Counted from the stretch's first letter, positions 52,567 through 63,946 are shown. The stretch: 64,000 nt of DNA from Caldovatus sediminis (GCF_014644455.1 NZ_BMKS01000010.1:90809-154808); one strand, 5' to 3'. The notes: generated by a model not told the origin, from the sequence alone. Numbers and translations: made by a program.

Positions 52567-53438
52567 GCGGCGCCTGCCCGGACCCGGCCGGCACCGTCGG
52601 CGCCTTCCTCTGCCGCGCCGGCCAGCGCCTGCGCGCCGCCGGCATCGAGGGCCCGCGCCTCGAGGCGCGCCTGCTGCTCGGCCATGCGACGGGCCTCTCG
52701 GCCGAGGAGCTTCTGCGTGATCCGCGCCGCCCCGTCCCGCCCGGGGCCGCCGCCCGCTTCGCGGCGCTGCTGCGCCGGCGGCTGGACCGCGAGCCCGTCG
52801 CCCACCTGCTCGGCGAGCGCGAGTTCTGGTCGCTGCGCTTCGCCGTCTCGCCGGCGACGCTGATCCCCCGCCCCGATTCGGAGACGCTGATCGAGGCGGC
52901 GATCGAGGCCTTCCCCGACCGCGTGGCGGTGCGCGCGATCCTCGACCTCGGCACCGGCACGGGCTGCCTGCTGCTCGCGGCGCTGACCGAGTTTCCGGCG
53001 GCCACCGGCCTCGGCGTGGACCGCGTGGGCGCGGCCGCTGCGCTCGCCGCCGCCAATGCGCGCCGGCTCGGCCTCGCCGGGCGCGCGCGGTTCGTGGTCG
53101 GCGACTGGGCCGCCCCGCTCGCGGGGCGCTTCGATCTCGTGCTCTGCAACCCGCCCTACATCGAATCGGACACGATCCCGAGCCTTGCGCCCGAGGTCGC
53201 GCGCCACGAGCCCGCCTCGGCGCTGGATGGCGGGCGCGACGGGCTCGATGCCTACCGCGCCGTCCTGGCGGCGCTGCCTGGGCTGCTGGCCCCCGCCGGG
53301 GGCCGCGCCGTGCTCGAGCTCGGCCGGGGGCAGCGCGGCGCGGTGGAGACGCTGGCGCGCGGCGCCGGCCTCCGCCCGCTCGGCTGCCGCGCCGACCTCG
53401 GCGGCGTCGAGCGCGCCCTGGTGCTCGCCGCCGACTGA
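52563..53438 (+). CDS. prmC: Release-factor glutamine methyltransferase (PrmC/HemK)
   Basis: Methylates the Gln of the GGQ motif in RF1 and RF2, so its place after prfA is functional. 291 aa: N-terminal helical domain ([19 protein letters not shown]), linker [22 protein letters not shown] site [16 protein letters not shown] and the catalytic NPPY at 196-199 ([14 protein letters not shown]). The start codon is TTG at 52563 overlapping the prfA stop (TTGA). Confidence 0.95.
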   Translation: MSGACPDPAGTVGAFLCRAGQRLRAAGIEGPRLEARLLLGHATGLSAEELLRDPRRPVPPGAAARFAALLRRRLDREPVAHLLGEREFWSLRFAVSPATLIPRPDSETLIEAAIEAFPDRVAVRAILDLGTGTGCLLLAALTEFPAATGLGVDRVGAAAALAAANARRLGLAGRARFVVGDWAAPLAGRFDLVLCNPPYIESDTIPSLAPEVARHEPASALDGGRDGLDAYRAVLAALPGLLAPAGGRAVLELGRGQRGAVETLARGAGLRPLGCRADLGGVERALVLAAD

Positions 53439-53589
53439 TCCCGGTGGCGGCCGATGCCGACCCGCCCCTCGGACGCCGGGCGCGAGCCGCCGGCTTGCCC
53501 GGCTTCGCCGCGCGGGCGGCGGACCTCATCCTGCGCTGCCTCGACATCGGTCGGTGACCGGCGCCGCCGGCCGGGCACGTCCGGCCGCC

Positions 53590-54243
53590 CTACATGTTCG
53601 GCGGGCGCGGCGGCGGGGGCGGAGGCGGCGGGAGGACCGCGCGGGTCGCCTGCCAGGGGCCCATCAGCGTGGTTCCGCGGATGGTCTCCACGGTGCGTTT
53701 CACCGGGATGCCCGCATCGGTGTCGATCCAGTAGCGGATCACCGCGTTCAGGTCCCCGCCGCTGCGCTGGGACCAGCGCCGTTCCAGCACCACCGCGTCG
53801 AACCGCCCGGCCGGGACCTGGACCATCTCGAAGCCGACTACCCGCCAGTTGGCGTCGAAGTCGTACTGGATGCCGCTGCCCTCGGAGCGGACGACCGAGC
53901 GGTAGTTGGCGGTGTTGTTCGCCTTGGCGGGCCACAGCGGAGCCATGCCCTCGGCATGGCCGCGACCCTCGATGGCCGACTCGGGAATGATCGCGTGGAT
54001 GAGACGCACCTCGCCGCCGCCGGGACCCTCGGCGATGCAGACGGCCGGGCTGTCGGGCGCGGCGCGGGCGAAGCTCAGCGTCCGGCCATCGTCATAGGTG
54101 ACGGTGCTGCCGGGCCGCGGGCAGGCGTAGGCCCAGGTCCGGGGTGGCCCCGCGCAGCCTGCGGCGACAACGGCGGCGAGCGCCGACGCGACAAGCGGCG
54201 CGACGGTGCGGGGCGACAGGCGGGGCGGGCAGGGGCGCGGCAA
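53590..54243 (-). CDS. Lipoprotein with TTG start (217 aa), function unknown
   Basis: No ATG or GTG fits; TTG at 54243 has GGAGG nine bases upstream and gives a signal with Cys30 in AAVVAAGCAGPP. The mature part has two folded-looking stretches: YACPRPGSTVTYDDGRTLSF, and further on WRVVGFEMVQVPAGRFDAVV and VIRYWIDTDAGIPVKRTVET. These resemble the 'DUF3108-like' or lipid-binding beta proteins that carry 'G.F.a..l...W.d...g.pvk'. It ends with a run of nine Pro. Envelope protein by signal; activity unknown. Converges on prmC. Confidence 0.72.
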   Translation of the reverse strand: MPRPCPPRLSPRTVAPLVASALAAVVAAGCAGPPRTWAYACPRPGSTVTYDDGRTLSFARAAPDSPAVCIAEGPGGGEVRLIHAIIPESAIEGRGHAEGMAPLWPAKANNTANYRSVVRSEGSGIQYDFDANWRVVGFEMVQVPAGRFDAVVLERRWSQRSGGDLNAVIRYWIDTDAGIPVKRTVETIRGTTLMGPWQATRAVLPPPPPPPPRPPNM

Positions 54244-54367
54244 GGCGGCGATCCTCCATCCTTCGTCGGGCGCGCGGGGGTGGAATGATGCCCGGGAACG
54301 TCTGATCGGGATACCGCCGCGGAGGAGGGCCGGAATCCCGCACGCCGAGGCCTCCCGAAAAAACCGT

Positions 54368-54396
54368 TTGGCGCCCCGGCCCCCGGGCGCTAGGGT
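54368..54396 (+). promoter_or_regulatory. Promoter candidate with a long leader, DUF4167 gene
   Basis: TTGGCG at 54368-54373, 17-base spacer, TAGGGT at 54391-54396, about 208 bases before the DUF4167 start. Same TTGGCG...TAnnnT layout as at 840 and 7019. It lies in the 361-base gap (54244-54604) between divergent genes. Confidence 0.4.
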
Positions 54397-54417
54397 GCCG
54401 CTGCGGCCCAGGCGGGC

Positions 54418-54466
54418 CCGGCCGTCCGGGAGACGGCCGGTGCTGCCGCCTCGGCCCGTAGGGCCG
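54418..54466 (+). other. Two stable hairpins in the leader of the DUF4167 gene
   Basis: A nine-pair stem (54418-54426 with 54432-54440, five-base loop) and a six-pair stem CGGCCC/GGGCCG (54452-54457 with 54461-54466, loop GTA). They lie just after the inferred transcription start and about 140-190 bases before the coding region. I recognise no known riboswitch or leader family. The rest of the 54244-54604 gap holds nothing else I can support. Confidence 0.4.
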
Positions 54467-54604
54467 GAAGCCAAGGCTCCGCCCCCGGGGCGCCGCAGCG
54501 TTGCAGGAAGACCGATCGCCGTGCGGGCGTCAGCCTCGGGCCGCCCGGGCCCGAGAGCAGGTCCGACGCGGCGCGAGTGCGAAACGACGAACGCGACAAC
54601 AGCG

Positions 54605-55090
54605 ATGAACATGAAACGTATGCGGGGCCGCGGCGGCCACCGCCATGGCGGCGGGGGCGGCCAGTTCCGTCCGGGCGGTCCGGGAGGCGGCGGCCCGCCG
54701 ATGAGCCGCAGCCACGTCTTCGACTCCAACGGACCGGACGTGCGGCTGCGCGGGACGGCCCAGCAGCTCTTCGAGAAGTACCTGCAGCTTGGGCGCGACG
54801 CGACCGGCGCCGGCGACCGGGTCATGGCCGAGAGCTACTTCCAGCATGCGGAACACTATTTCCGCATCCTCAACGCCATCAGCCAGGCGCAGCAGCAGCA
54901 GCAGCAGCGCCAGCAACAGCACCACCACGCGCCGCACCAGCGCCACCAGAACGGACCGGACGCGGCCGGCGCCGATGGCACCGGCGAGCAGCCCGAGGTC
55001 AACGGGCACCCGAACGGCCACGCCGTCGTCGCGCCGGACAACGAGCCCGAGGGCGCCGAGCCCGGCGAGACGCGCGGCCCGGCGGCCTGA
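54605..55090 (+). CDS. DUF4167 (RNA-binding-like) protein (161 aa)
   Basis: N-terminus MNMKRMRGRGGHRHGGGGGQ, an RGG-like basic tail, followed by the diagnostic core SRSHVFDSNGPDVRLRGTAQ and GDRVMAESYFQHAEHYFRIL. A Gln/His-rich low-complexity stretch and an acidic tail close the protein. DUF4167 is found almost only in alphaproteobacteria, beside prfA-prmC, as here. The RGG-like tail suggests RNA binding, but no function is established. No ribosome site stands out before the ATG at 54605. Confidence 0.93.
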   Translation: MNMKRMRGRGGHRHGGGGGQFRPGGPGGGGPPMSRSHVFDSNGPDVRLRGTAQQLFEKYLQLGRDATGAGDRVMAESYFQHAEHYFRILNAISQAQQQQQQRQQQHHHAPHQRHQNGPDAAGADGTGEQPEVNGHPNGHAVVAPDNEPEGAEPGETRGPAA

Positions 55091-55219
55091 TCCGCGCGGC
55101 GCCGGGCGGCCCCGGGGCCGCCGCCGTTCTGCCGCCATGCCGGGACCGGGCGCGGGGAGGCGGCGTGGCACCGCCCGCCGCCGGCCGCTCGCCGTGCGGT
55201 GCGGGCTCTGGCCGGCCCG

Positions 55220-57475
55220 TCAGGTGATGACGGCCACCTCGATGCGGCCGCGCCGCCGCACGACGTTGAGGGCGACGTCGTGGTCGCCCTCGTGGCGGTG
55301 CAGGCGCACGTCCACGACCGATGCGCCAAGGCGCAGGTTGCGGATGTTCACCTGCTCGAGCCAGGGCGGCAGCACGGGACGCACGAACCGGACCTGCCGG
55401 TTCGGCGGATCGAAGCTGATGCCGAGCAGCGCCCCGAGCACCGCGAAGGCCGAGGCGCTGGCCCAGGCCTGCGGCAGGCAGGCCACGGGGTAGGTGGTCG
55501 GGCCCTCGTTGGTGCGGCGCTCGAAGCCGCACAGCAGCTCCGGCAGCCGCTTGAGGTCCACGAACTGGGCGGCGTCGAACAGCGCGCCGAGCAGCCGCAT
55601 CAGCGGGGCGCGCAGCCCGTAGCGCGCCAGGCCGAGCGCGATCAGCCCGTTGTCGTGCGGCCAGACCGAGCCGTTGTGGTACGACATCGGATTATAGCGC
55701 GCCTCGCCGCGGGCGATCGTCCGCACGCCCCAGCCGCAGAACGAGTCGCGGTCGAGCAGCGTCGCCGCGACGCGCGCCGCGCGCTCCGGCGCCGCGATCC
55801 CGGCGAGCAGCGCGTGTCCGGCGTTGGAGCTGCGCACCCGGCAGGGCCGCTTCGCGCCGTCGAGGGCGAGGGCATAGGTGCCGATGTCCTCGCACCAGAA
55901 CGCCTCCTCGAAGCGCCGCCGCAGCGCCTCCGCCCGCTGCGCGAGGTCCCGCGCCCGGCTGCGCCGGCCGAGCGCCCGGGCGAGCCGGGCCGCGCCGTCG
56001 AGGGCGGCATAGGCGTAGGCCTGCACCTCCACCAGCGCGATCGGTCCCTCGGGCGTGCTGCCATCGGCGTGGAAGATCGAGTCGTTGCTGTCCTTCCAGC
56101 CCTGGTTCACCAGCCCCTTCGGCGAGAGCCGGCCGTATTCGAGGAAGCCGTCGCCGTCCATGTCGCCGTGGCGCTCCATCCAGCCGAGCGCCGCCTCGAT
56201 GTTCGGCCACAGCGCGCGGATCAGTGCCGCGTCGCCGGTGCGCTCCCAGTAGGCGGCGGCGAGCATGACGAAGAGCGGCGTCGAGTCGACCGAGCCGTAG
56301 TAGCGGCGGAAGGGAACCTCGCCGAGGGCCGCCATCTCCCCGCCGCGCATCTCGTGCAGGATCTTGCCCGGCTCGGCGTCGCGGTCGGCGTCCAGTTCGG
56401 TCGCCTGCCGCGCCGCGAGGAAGCGCAGGACGCCGCGCGCGAGGCCGGGGTCGAGCCACAACGACAGCAGCGCGGTGATCAGCGAATCGCGGCCGAAGGG
56501 GGCGCTGAACCAGGGGATGCCGGCGTAGGGGAACGGCCCGTCCGGCGTATCCGTGGTCAGCATGTCGAGATCGGCGCGGGAGCGGTTCATCCAGTCGTTG
56601 AAGGACTCGTTGCTGGTGTGGATGTGCGCCGCCTCGCGCTGGCGCCGCCCGAACCAGGCGCGGTGGGCGGCGACCAGCCTCTCGAGCTCCGGGGCCTGAG
56701 GCAGCCCCTCGGCCTCGTCCGCCGTGCAGCGGACGGCGACCTCGATCACCTGCGCCGTCCCGGGCGGCAGGCGCAGCGTCCAGCGTGCCTCGGCGCCGAT
56801 CCGGTGGGCGTCGGGCCCGGGCGTGAAGTCGAGGCGCGTGCGTCGCGTCACGCCGTCGAGCCCGCGGTAGCCCAGAACCACGCCGCCCTCGGGCGTCGCC
56901 TCGGGCGGCAGCAGCTCGCCGCGCCGCTCGCGCCGCAGGCCGCGCACCTCGAAGATGTCCGCGAAGTCGGCGGCATAGTCCAGGCGCAGCTCGCAGCAGA
57001 TCTCGGCGGCTCCGTAGTTGCGCGCCGTGATGCGCTGGCGCAGCACGCCTTCGCCGAGCGCGGTCACCTGCCGCAGGTAGAGGGAATCGCGCGACAGCGT
57101 CGCCGACCCCCCGCATCCCGGGATGTCGGGGTTCGTGAGGTTCACGGACAGCAGCGCGTTGTCCACGCTCACCGCGGAGGACAGCAGCAGCGGCCGCTCC
57201 CCCGCGATGCGCAGCGCCAGCCGGGAGAGGTGGCGCGTGTCGGCGTGGAACAGGCCTTCCGCGGTGGGGAAGAGCGCCTGGGCGTCGCCGAAGTGGTCGA
57301 GCACCACGAAGGTGTCCCGGCACTTCAGGCTGAGCGGGCGGTAGAGGGCGAGCGCCGTCGCCGCGGTGGCGGCGATCTCGAAGGGTCGTTCGCCGGGGGC
57401 CGGCGGCTGTGCGGCCCGGGCGGCGCTGGCGGCGGCGGTGGCCGGGGTGTCGAGGGCCTCCATGGGCGGCGCCAT
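55220..57475 (-). CDS. Amylo-alpha-1,6-glucosidase-like (glycogen debranching) enzyme (751 aa)
   Basis: N-terminal GDE_N_bis domain (about residues 30-230: LKCRDTFVVLDHFGDAQ, GLFHADTRHLSRLALRI) and a C-terminal (alpha/alpha)6-barrel of the GH13/GH15-like debranching type (PYAGIPWFSAPFGRDSLIT, KGLVNQGWKDSNDSI, MSYHNGSVWPHDNGLIALG). The invariant acids of such barrels fit the FGRDS and WKDSND turns. Members hydrolyse alpha-1,6 branches, but many bacterial ones of this layout have unproven substrates. It begins three bases after the glycosyltransferase stop, so the pair is one operon. Cytoplasmic: no signal. Confidence 0.88.
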   Translation of the reverse strand: MAPPMEALDTPATAAASAARAAQPPAPGERPFEIAATAATALALYRPLSLKCRDTFVVLDHFGDAQALFPTAEGLFHADTRHLSRLALRIAGERPLLLSSAVSVDNALLSVNLTNPDIPGCGGSATLSRDSLYLRQVTALGEGVLRQRITARNYGAAEICCELRLDYAADFADIFEVRGLRRERRGELLPPEATPEGGVVLGYRGLDGVTRRTRLDFTPGPDAHRIGAEARWTLRLPPGTAQVIEVAVRCTADEAEGLPQAPELERLVAAHRAWFGRRQREAAHIHTSNESFNDWMNRSRADLDMLTTDTPDGPFPYAGIPWFSAPFGRDSLITALLSLWLDPGLARGVLRFLAARQATELDADRDAEPGKILHEMRGGEMAALGEVPFRRYYGSVDSTPLFVMLAAAYWERTGDAALIRALWPNIEAALGWMERHGDMDGDGFLEYGRLSPKGLVNQGWKDSNDSIFHADGSTPEGPIALVEVQAYAYAALDGAARLARALGRRSRARDLAQRAEALRRRFEEAFWCEDIGTYALALDGAKRPCRVRSSNAGHALLAGIAAPERAARVAATLLDRDSFCGWGVRTIARGEARYNPMSYHNGSVWPHDNGLIALGLARYGLRAPLMRLLGALFDAAQFVDLKRLPELLCGFERRTNEGPTTYPVACLPQAWASASAFAVLGALLGISFDPPNRQVRFVRPVLPPWLEQVNIRNLRLGASVVDVRLHRHEGDHDVALNVVRRRGRIEVAVIT

Positions 57476-57478
57476 GCC

Positions 57479-58558
57479 TCAGGCGACGCGCAGCCGCGGC
57501 GGCGTCCGCCGCGCCGCGGCGACGGGGTCGGCCTGCAGGAGCCGGCGATAGACGGCGACGTAGTCCTCGGCCATCCGCCGCGCGGTGAAGCGCGCCTCGA
57601 AGGCGGCCCGCACCGCCGCCCGGTCGAGCGCGGCGATCCGGCCGAGCGCGGCCGCCGCCTCGGTCTCGCTGCCGACCAGCAGGCCGGTGACGCCGTCCTC
57701 CACCACCTCGGGCACGGAGCCGCGCGCGTAGGCGAGGACCGGCGTGCCGCAGGCCATCGCCTCGATCATCACCAGGCCGAAGGGCTCGGGCCAGTCGATG
57801 GGCATCAGCAGGGCCATGGCGCCGCCGAGGAACGCGGACTTCTCCGCCTCGCCGATCTCGCCGATGTACTCGACCCCGGGGCCGTCGAGCATGGGCCGCA
57901 CCACCGCCTCGAAATAGGCCCGGTCCGCGGGGTCCACCTTGGCCGCGATGCGGAGCGGGATTCCCGCCGCGCGGGCGATGCGGATCGCCGCGTCCGGCCC
58001 CTTCTCCGGCGAGATGCGCCCGAGGAAGGCGAGGTAGCCCCGGTGTTGCGGCGAGAAGCGCAGCAGGTCACGCGGGATGCCGTGGTGCACCGTGGCCAGC
58101 CAGGTCATCGGCACGTCCCGCAGCGGCCGGCGCTGCGCCTCGGAGATCGAGACGAAGGGCGCCTGCGGGAAGGCCGCGAAGAGCGGGCCGAGTTCGGGCA
58201 GGTCGAGGCGGCCGTGCAGCGTCGTGACGAAGGGGACGCCGCGGCCGAGCATCGCCGGCAGGTGCAGGTGGTCCAGGTGGAAGTGGATGACGTCGAACTC
58301 GGCGGCGCCCGCCAGAACCCGGCGCAGCATCAGCACGTGGGGGGCGTTCGGGTCGCGCACGCCGCCGTCCAGCCTGAGCGCGCGGGGCACCACGGCCTCG
58401 AGCCGTGCGCCGGTGCGGCTGTCGCCGCTGGCGAAGAGGGTGACCTCGTGGCCGAGGGCGACGAGCTCCTCGGTCAGATAGGAGACGACGCGCTCGGTGC
58501 CGCCGTAGAGCCGCGGGGGCACGGCCTCGGCGAGCGGAGCGACCTGGGCGATGCGCAT
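57479..58558 (-). CDS. GT4-family glycosyltransferase (359 aa)
   Basis: GT-B fold. N-terminal MRIAQVAPLAEAVPPRLYGG with the GGTERVV loop, HFHLDHLHLPAMLG, and the C-terminal nucleotide-sugar site FLGRISPEKGPDAAIRIA. The GT4 retaining-enzyme motif is EPFGLVMIEAMACGTPVLAY (E-x7-E). GGAGGAAGGAG precedes the ATG at 58558. It is encoded three bases upstream of the debranching enzyme. A role in making or trimming a glucan or similar compatible solute or storage polymer is likely; donor and acceptor are unknown. Confidence 0.9.
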   Translation of the reverse strand: MRIAQVAPLAEAVPPRLYGGTERVVSYLTEELVALGHEVTLFASGDSRTGARLEAVVPRALRLDGGVRDPNAPHVLMLRRVLAGAAEFDVIHFHLDHLHLPAMLGRGVPFVTTLHGRLDLPELGPLFAAFPQAPFVSISEAQRRPLRDVPMTWLATVHHGIPRDLLRFSPQHRGYLAFLGRISPEKGPDAAIRIARAAGIPLRIAAKVDPADRAYFEAVVRPMLDGPGVEYIGEIGEAEKSAFLGGAMALLMPIDWPEPFGLVMIEAMACGTPVLAYARGSVPEVVEDGVTGLLVGSETEAAAALGRIAALDRAAVRAAFEARFTARRMAEDYVAVYRRLLQADPVAAARRTPPRLRVA

Positions 58559-58750
58559 GGCTGATCGGCTCCTTCCTCCTGGTCCCGATGGTCCGGTGGC
58601 GATCGCGTTGATCGGACGAAACGGTTGGGGTGCCGGCACGACCGGGCCGTCCCGGGCGGCCGGAGGCGGCGAGGATGTGTTGGGGGCGACGCCCCGCGGC
58701 AAGGGCCCGCCTCGCACGCGCCTGTGCGCGCGCCGCGGCGTCCGGTCGCC

Positions 58751-59515
58751 CTATGCGGGGGGCAGCGGCTCCAGCGCGTCGCCGACGCAGACCCGGCCGC
58801 CCTCCAGCACCTCCGCGTAGACCCCGAGCTCGGCGTGGCCGAAATGCGCCCGCAGCCAGCGCGGCGGGTCGGCGTCGCGCGCCGCCGTGTCCGGGTTCAC
58901 CTGGGTCGCGGCGCAGCGCGCGATGCGCTTGATCACGCGCAGCCGCGCCTGGCCGAGCTGGATCTCCCGGCCGAGCCAGCCGAACTCCGCCCAGGGCGCG
59001 CCGCCCGAGACGTAGACGTTGGCGCGGAAGCGCAACGGATCGAGGGGGACGCCGGCGGCCGCCTCCAGCGCGTGCAGGCTGGCGAGGCCGATGATCGAGA
59101 CGCATTTCACGGCCACGTCGGTGAAGGCGTGCCCCGGCGCCTCGAGGAAGCGCGGCGTGCCGCGCGCCTCGGGCCCGAGGAAGGCGGCGAGCCAGGCGGC
59201 GATCCCGGCCCGGCCCTCCGGGGTGCGCGTGTCGCCGACCAGCGGCTCGGCGCGGTCGGGCGCGCGGATGACGAGCTGGCCCGAGCGCGGGTCGAAGGCC
59301 GTGTGCAGCAGGGCGAGCCGGGCGTTGGCCATCAGGCAGGCGAAATTGCGCTTCGGCAGCCAGGCGGGCGCGGCCGGGTCGAAGGGTGCGTCGCCCTGGG
59401 CGAGGGCGAACCGGCGGTCGTGCGGCAGGGTCTCGCCGGCGGCGAGGACGACCTCCTCCAGGGCCTCGGCGGTCAGCCCCTTGACCGGGTACCGGTAGAT
59501 CCGTTCCACGCGCAT
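58751..59515 (-). CDS. MOSC-domain protein (254 aa)
   Basis: N-terminal MOSC_N barrel ([37 protein letters not shown]) and a C-terminal MOSC domain with the conserved Cys in [18 protein letters not shown], the position that binds molybdenum cofactor or sulfur in YiiM/mARC-like proteins. Substrate unknown; relatives act in N-oxide reduction or sulfur transfer. The start at 59515 has AGAGGG upstream. Divergent from clpB; the sigma-32-like promoter of clpB lies just beyond its start codon. Confidence 0.88.
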   Translation of the reverse strand: MRVERIYRYPVKGLTAEALEEVVLAAGETLPHDRRFALAQGDAPFDPAAPAWLPKRNFACLMANARLALLHTAFDPRSGQLVIRAPDRAEPLVGDTRTPEGRAGIAAWLAAFLGPEARGTPRFLEAPGHAFTDVAVKCVSIIGLASLHALEAAAGVPLDPLRFRANVYVSGGAPWAEFGWLGREIQLGQARLRVIKRIARCAATQVNPDTAARDADPPRWLRAHFGHAELGVYAEVLEGGRVCVGDALEPLPPA

Positions 59516-59526
59516 GACGTCGCCCT

Positions 59527-59556
59527 CTTGAACCAGCGCAAGGCGGCTTACCACAT
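59527..59556 (+). promoter_or_regulatory. Sigma-32-like heat-shock promoter before clpB
   Basis: CTTGAA at 59527-59532, preceded by CCCT, an 18-base spacer, and CCACAT at 59551-59556. The sigma-32 consensus is CTTGAA with CCCCAT, usually with a slightly shorter spacer. About 77 bases before the clpB start. Confidence 0.45.
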
Positions 59557-59633
59557 CCGCCGCAACCTTGGCGTCCTCCGCCGCCTGTGGAGGGGTGGCG
59601 GACGCCGACCTTGGTCGCCTCCCGGAGGGACGC

Positions 59634-62231
<2,598 letters not shown>

Positions 62232-62239
62232 GGGGGCGG

Positions 62240-62268
62240 CCCCTCTCCCCGCGCCGCGCGGAGAGGGG
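62240..62268. terminator. Bidirectional terminator hairpin, clpB / M23 peptidase
   Basis: A nine-pair stem CCCCTCTCC (62240-62248) with GGAGAGGGG (62260-62268) and an 11-base loop, filling the 45-base gap between convergent genes. Confidence 0.55.
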
Positions 62269-62276
62269 GTGGCGGC

Positions 62277-63587
62277 TCACGGCGCCAGGGCGATCTCGTC
62301 GCGTCCGCCGAGGGCGGCGAGCTGGCGCCGGAGGGCCCGCCGCTCCGCCTGGAAGGCGGCGAGCGCTTGGCCGCGCAGCGGCTCGGGCCGCATGTCGCGT
62401 TTGGCGCGCGCCGGGTCCACCGCCCGGCCGGCGACCCGGACCTCGTAGTGCAGGTGCGGGCCGGTCGCGAGGCCGGTTGCGCCGACGGTGCCGATCACCT
62501 GCCCCTGGCGCACCTTCTGGCCGGTGCGCAGGCCGCGCGCGAACCGCGAGAGGTGGGCGTAGCGCGTCTCCACCCCGTTCGGATGGCGCAGCCGGACGAT
62601 GCGGCCATAGCCCCGTTCGGTCCGGGCGGAGATCACCACGCCGTCCGCCGCGGCATAGACGGACGTTCCGGTCGGCGCGGCGAAGTCGAGGGCGCGGTGC
62701 ATGCGGGTATAGCCCAGGATCGGATGGCGCCGTGGGCCGAAGCCCGAGGTCACCCGCGCCCCGTCAAGCGGGGTGCGGAGGAAGGCGGGGCGCGCGGGGC
62801 GGCCAGCCTCGTCGTACCAGTCGGCCGCGCCGCCCTCCGGGGCATGGCGCCACATCTCGATGCGGCGCCCGGACAGGACGAGCTCGGCGTACAGAAGTTC
62901 GCCGTGGCCGAGGAGCGCGCCCTCGGGATCCCGCATGCGCTCGAAGGCGACGGCGAAGCGATCGCTTGGCTGGAGGTCGCGCTGCAGGTCGAGCATCGGC
63001 GCCAGGGCCCGCGAGAGCTGCAGCGCGAGCGGCGGCGGCAGCCCGGCCTGGCGCAGCGATTCGAACAGGCCGAGGGGCTCGACCATGCCCTCCGCGAGGG
63101 CCAGGTGGCGCAGGCGCGGCGTGCGCACCTCCTCGGCCGCGAACCCGCCGCCTTCGCCGCGGCGGACCAGCACCGCGCGGCCTGGCGCCACTTCGAGGTC
63201 CAGCCCGAGGAGGCGGCCCGGGATCTTCGGATCGAGCCGGAGGGTGATCCGGTGGCCGGGCCGCAGGCGGTCCGGCCGGAACAGCGCGGCCAGCGCCTGG
63301 CCCGCAGCATGGGCGTCGATCCTGGTCACGCCGGCCTTCGTCAGCCGGCCCGCGAGGGTATCGCCGCGGCGCAGGACGATGACCGGACCGGCCTCCGGCG
63401 CGGTCGCGGGAACGCCTTCGTCGGGTGGGGCGTCAGGTGGGATCCCGGCCCGGGCGGGCGCCGCCGTCGCCGGCATCGTGCGGGAGCCGGCGGCGCCGGC
63501 CCATGCAGGGCCTTGGCCGAGCGGGATCGAGGCGGCGAGCAGCAGCGCGGCTTGCAGCGCCGTGGCGCGCACGGTCGGCGATGGCAT
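62277..63587 (-). CDS. M23-family zinc metallopeptidase (436 aa)
   Basis: Secreted peptidoglycan hydrolase or hydrolase activator. An N-terminal Sec signal (ATALQAALLLAASIPLGQ, cleavage near AWAG), a LysM/opacity-like region (VIVLRRGDTLAGRLTKAGV), two beta segments, then the LytM catalytic domain. The latter carries His297 and Asp301 (MHRALDFAAPTGT) and the HLHYE motif (His378, His380); His346 is in RYAHLSRF. All expected zinc ligands are present, so an active endopeptidase rather than an EnvC/NlpD-like activator. A GCAGGGGAG ribosome site precedes the ATG at 63587. Confidence 0.94.
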   Translation of the reverse strand: MPSPTVRATALQAALLLAASIPLGQGPAWAGAAGSRTMPATAAPARAGIPPDAPPDEGVPATAPEAGPVIVLRRGDTLAGRLTKAGVTRIDAHAAGQALAALFRPDRLRPGHRITLRLDPKIPGRLLGLDLEVAPGRAVLVRRGEGGGFAAEEVRTPRLRHLALAEGMVEPLGLFESLRQAGLPPPLALQLSRALAPMLDLQRDLQPSDRFAVAFERMRDPEGALLGHGELLYAELVLSGRRIEMWRHAPEGGAADWYDEAGRPARPAFLRTPLDGARVTSGFGPRRHPILGYTRMHRALDFAAPTGTSVYAAADGVVISARTERGYGRIVRLRHPNGVETRYAHLSRFARGLRTGQKVRQGQVIGTVGATGLATGPHLHYEVRVAGRAVDPARAKRDMRPEPLRGQALAAFQAERRALRRQLAALGGRDEIALAP

Positions 63588-63801
63588 CGGAATTCTCCCC
63601 TGCTCCCCTGGCGCGAGGCTCGCTCCCGCGAATATTCCACGTCAATGGGTTGAAATCCGATGTTCGGATGCGCTTGGAGATCCGGTCGCGGATCGCGCGG
63701 TGCGTTTCGATGCCCCGCAAGGGGGGTTTACAAGCGGCAGAGGCCGGCCTATCTCCCTGCCTCGTCGCGGGCCGGTTGCCCGGGCTCCGGCGGGGGATGG
63801 C
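63588..63801. other. Intergenic region with a short perfect palindrome
   Basis: 214 bases between the M23 gene and the rRNA promoter. ATCCGA-TGT-TCGGAT is a perfect inverted repeat at 63655-63669, and CCCC-GCAA-GGGG at 63713-63724 a small tetraloop hairpin. The stretch 63630-63665 is less GC-rich than its surroundings and probably holds the promoter of the M23 gene. No gene supported. Confidence 0.45.
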
Positions 63802-63830
63802 TTGACGGTGGGCTTCTGACCCACTATCTG
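63802..63830 (+). promoter_or_regulatory. rRNA-operon promoter candidate
   Basis: TTGACG at 63802-63807, exactly 17 bases, TATCTG at 63825-63830. It is followed about 105 bases later by a boxA-like element, with no coding frame downstream to the window edge. The arrangement is that of an rrn leader. Confidence 0.55.
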
Positions 63831-63934
63831 AGGTTTCCCCACGGCCGACCGGGTTCAGGCGGCCGAAGCGGTCCCTGGATCTCCGAAACGGCGTGGCCCC
63901 GGATGGGGTGATGCCGGTTTGGTGGTCCGGCACT

Positions 63935-63946
63935 TGTTCTCTGACA
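63935..63946 (+). promoter_or_regulatory. boxA-like antitermination element of an rRNA leader
   Basis: TGTTCTCTGACA matches nine of twelve positions of the bacterial boxA core TGCTCTTTAACA, bound by NusB-NusE to protect rRNA transcripts from Rho. Alphaproteobacterial 16S leaders typically read 'TGTTCTTTGACA'. The 16S gene should start right of base 64000. Confidence 0.6.

Noticed and set aside
52563..53438. Alternative start for prmC further downstream
   Set aside because: Would cut into the N-terminal helical domain; the TTG overlapping the prfA stop keeps the normal length.
55199..58564. 1121-residue plus-strand open frame
   Set aside because: Antisense to the debranching enzyme and glycosyltransferase, both with clear motifs; composition is typical of a shadow frame.
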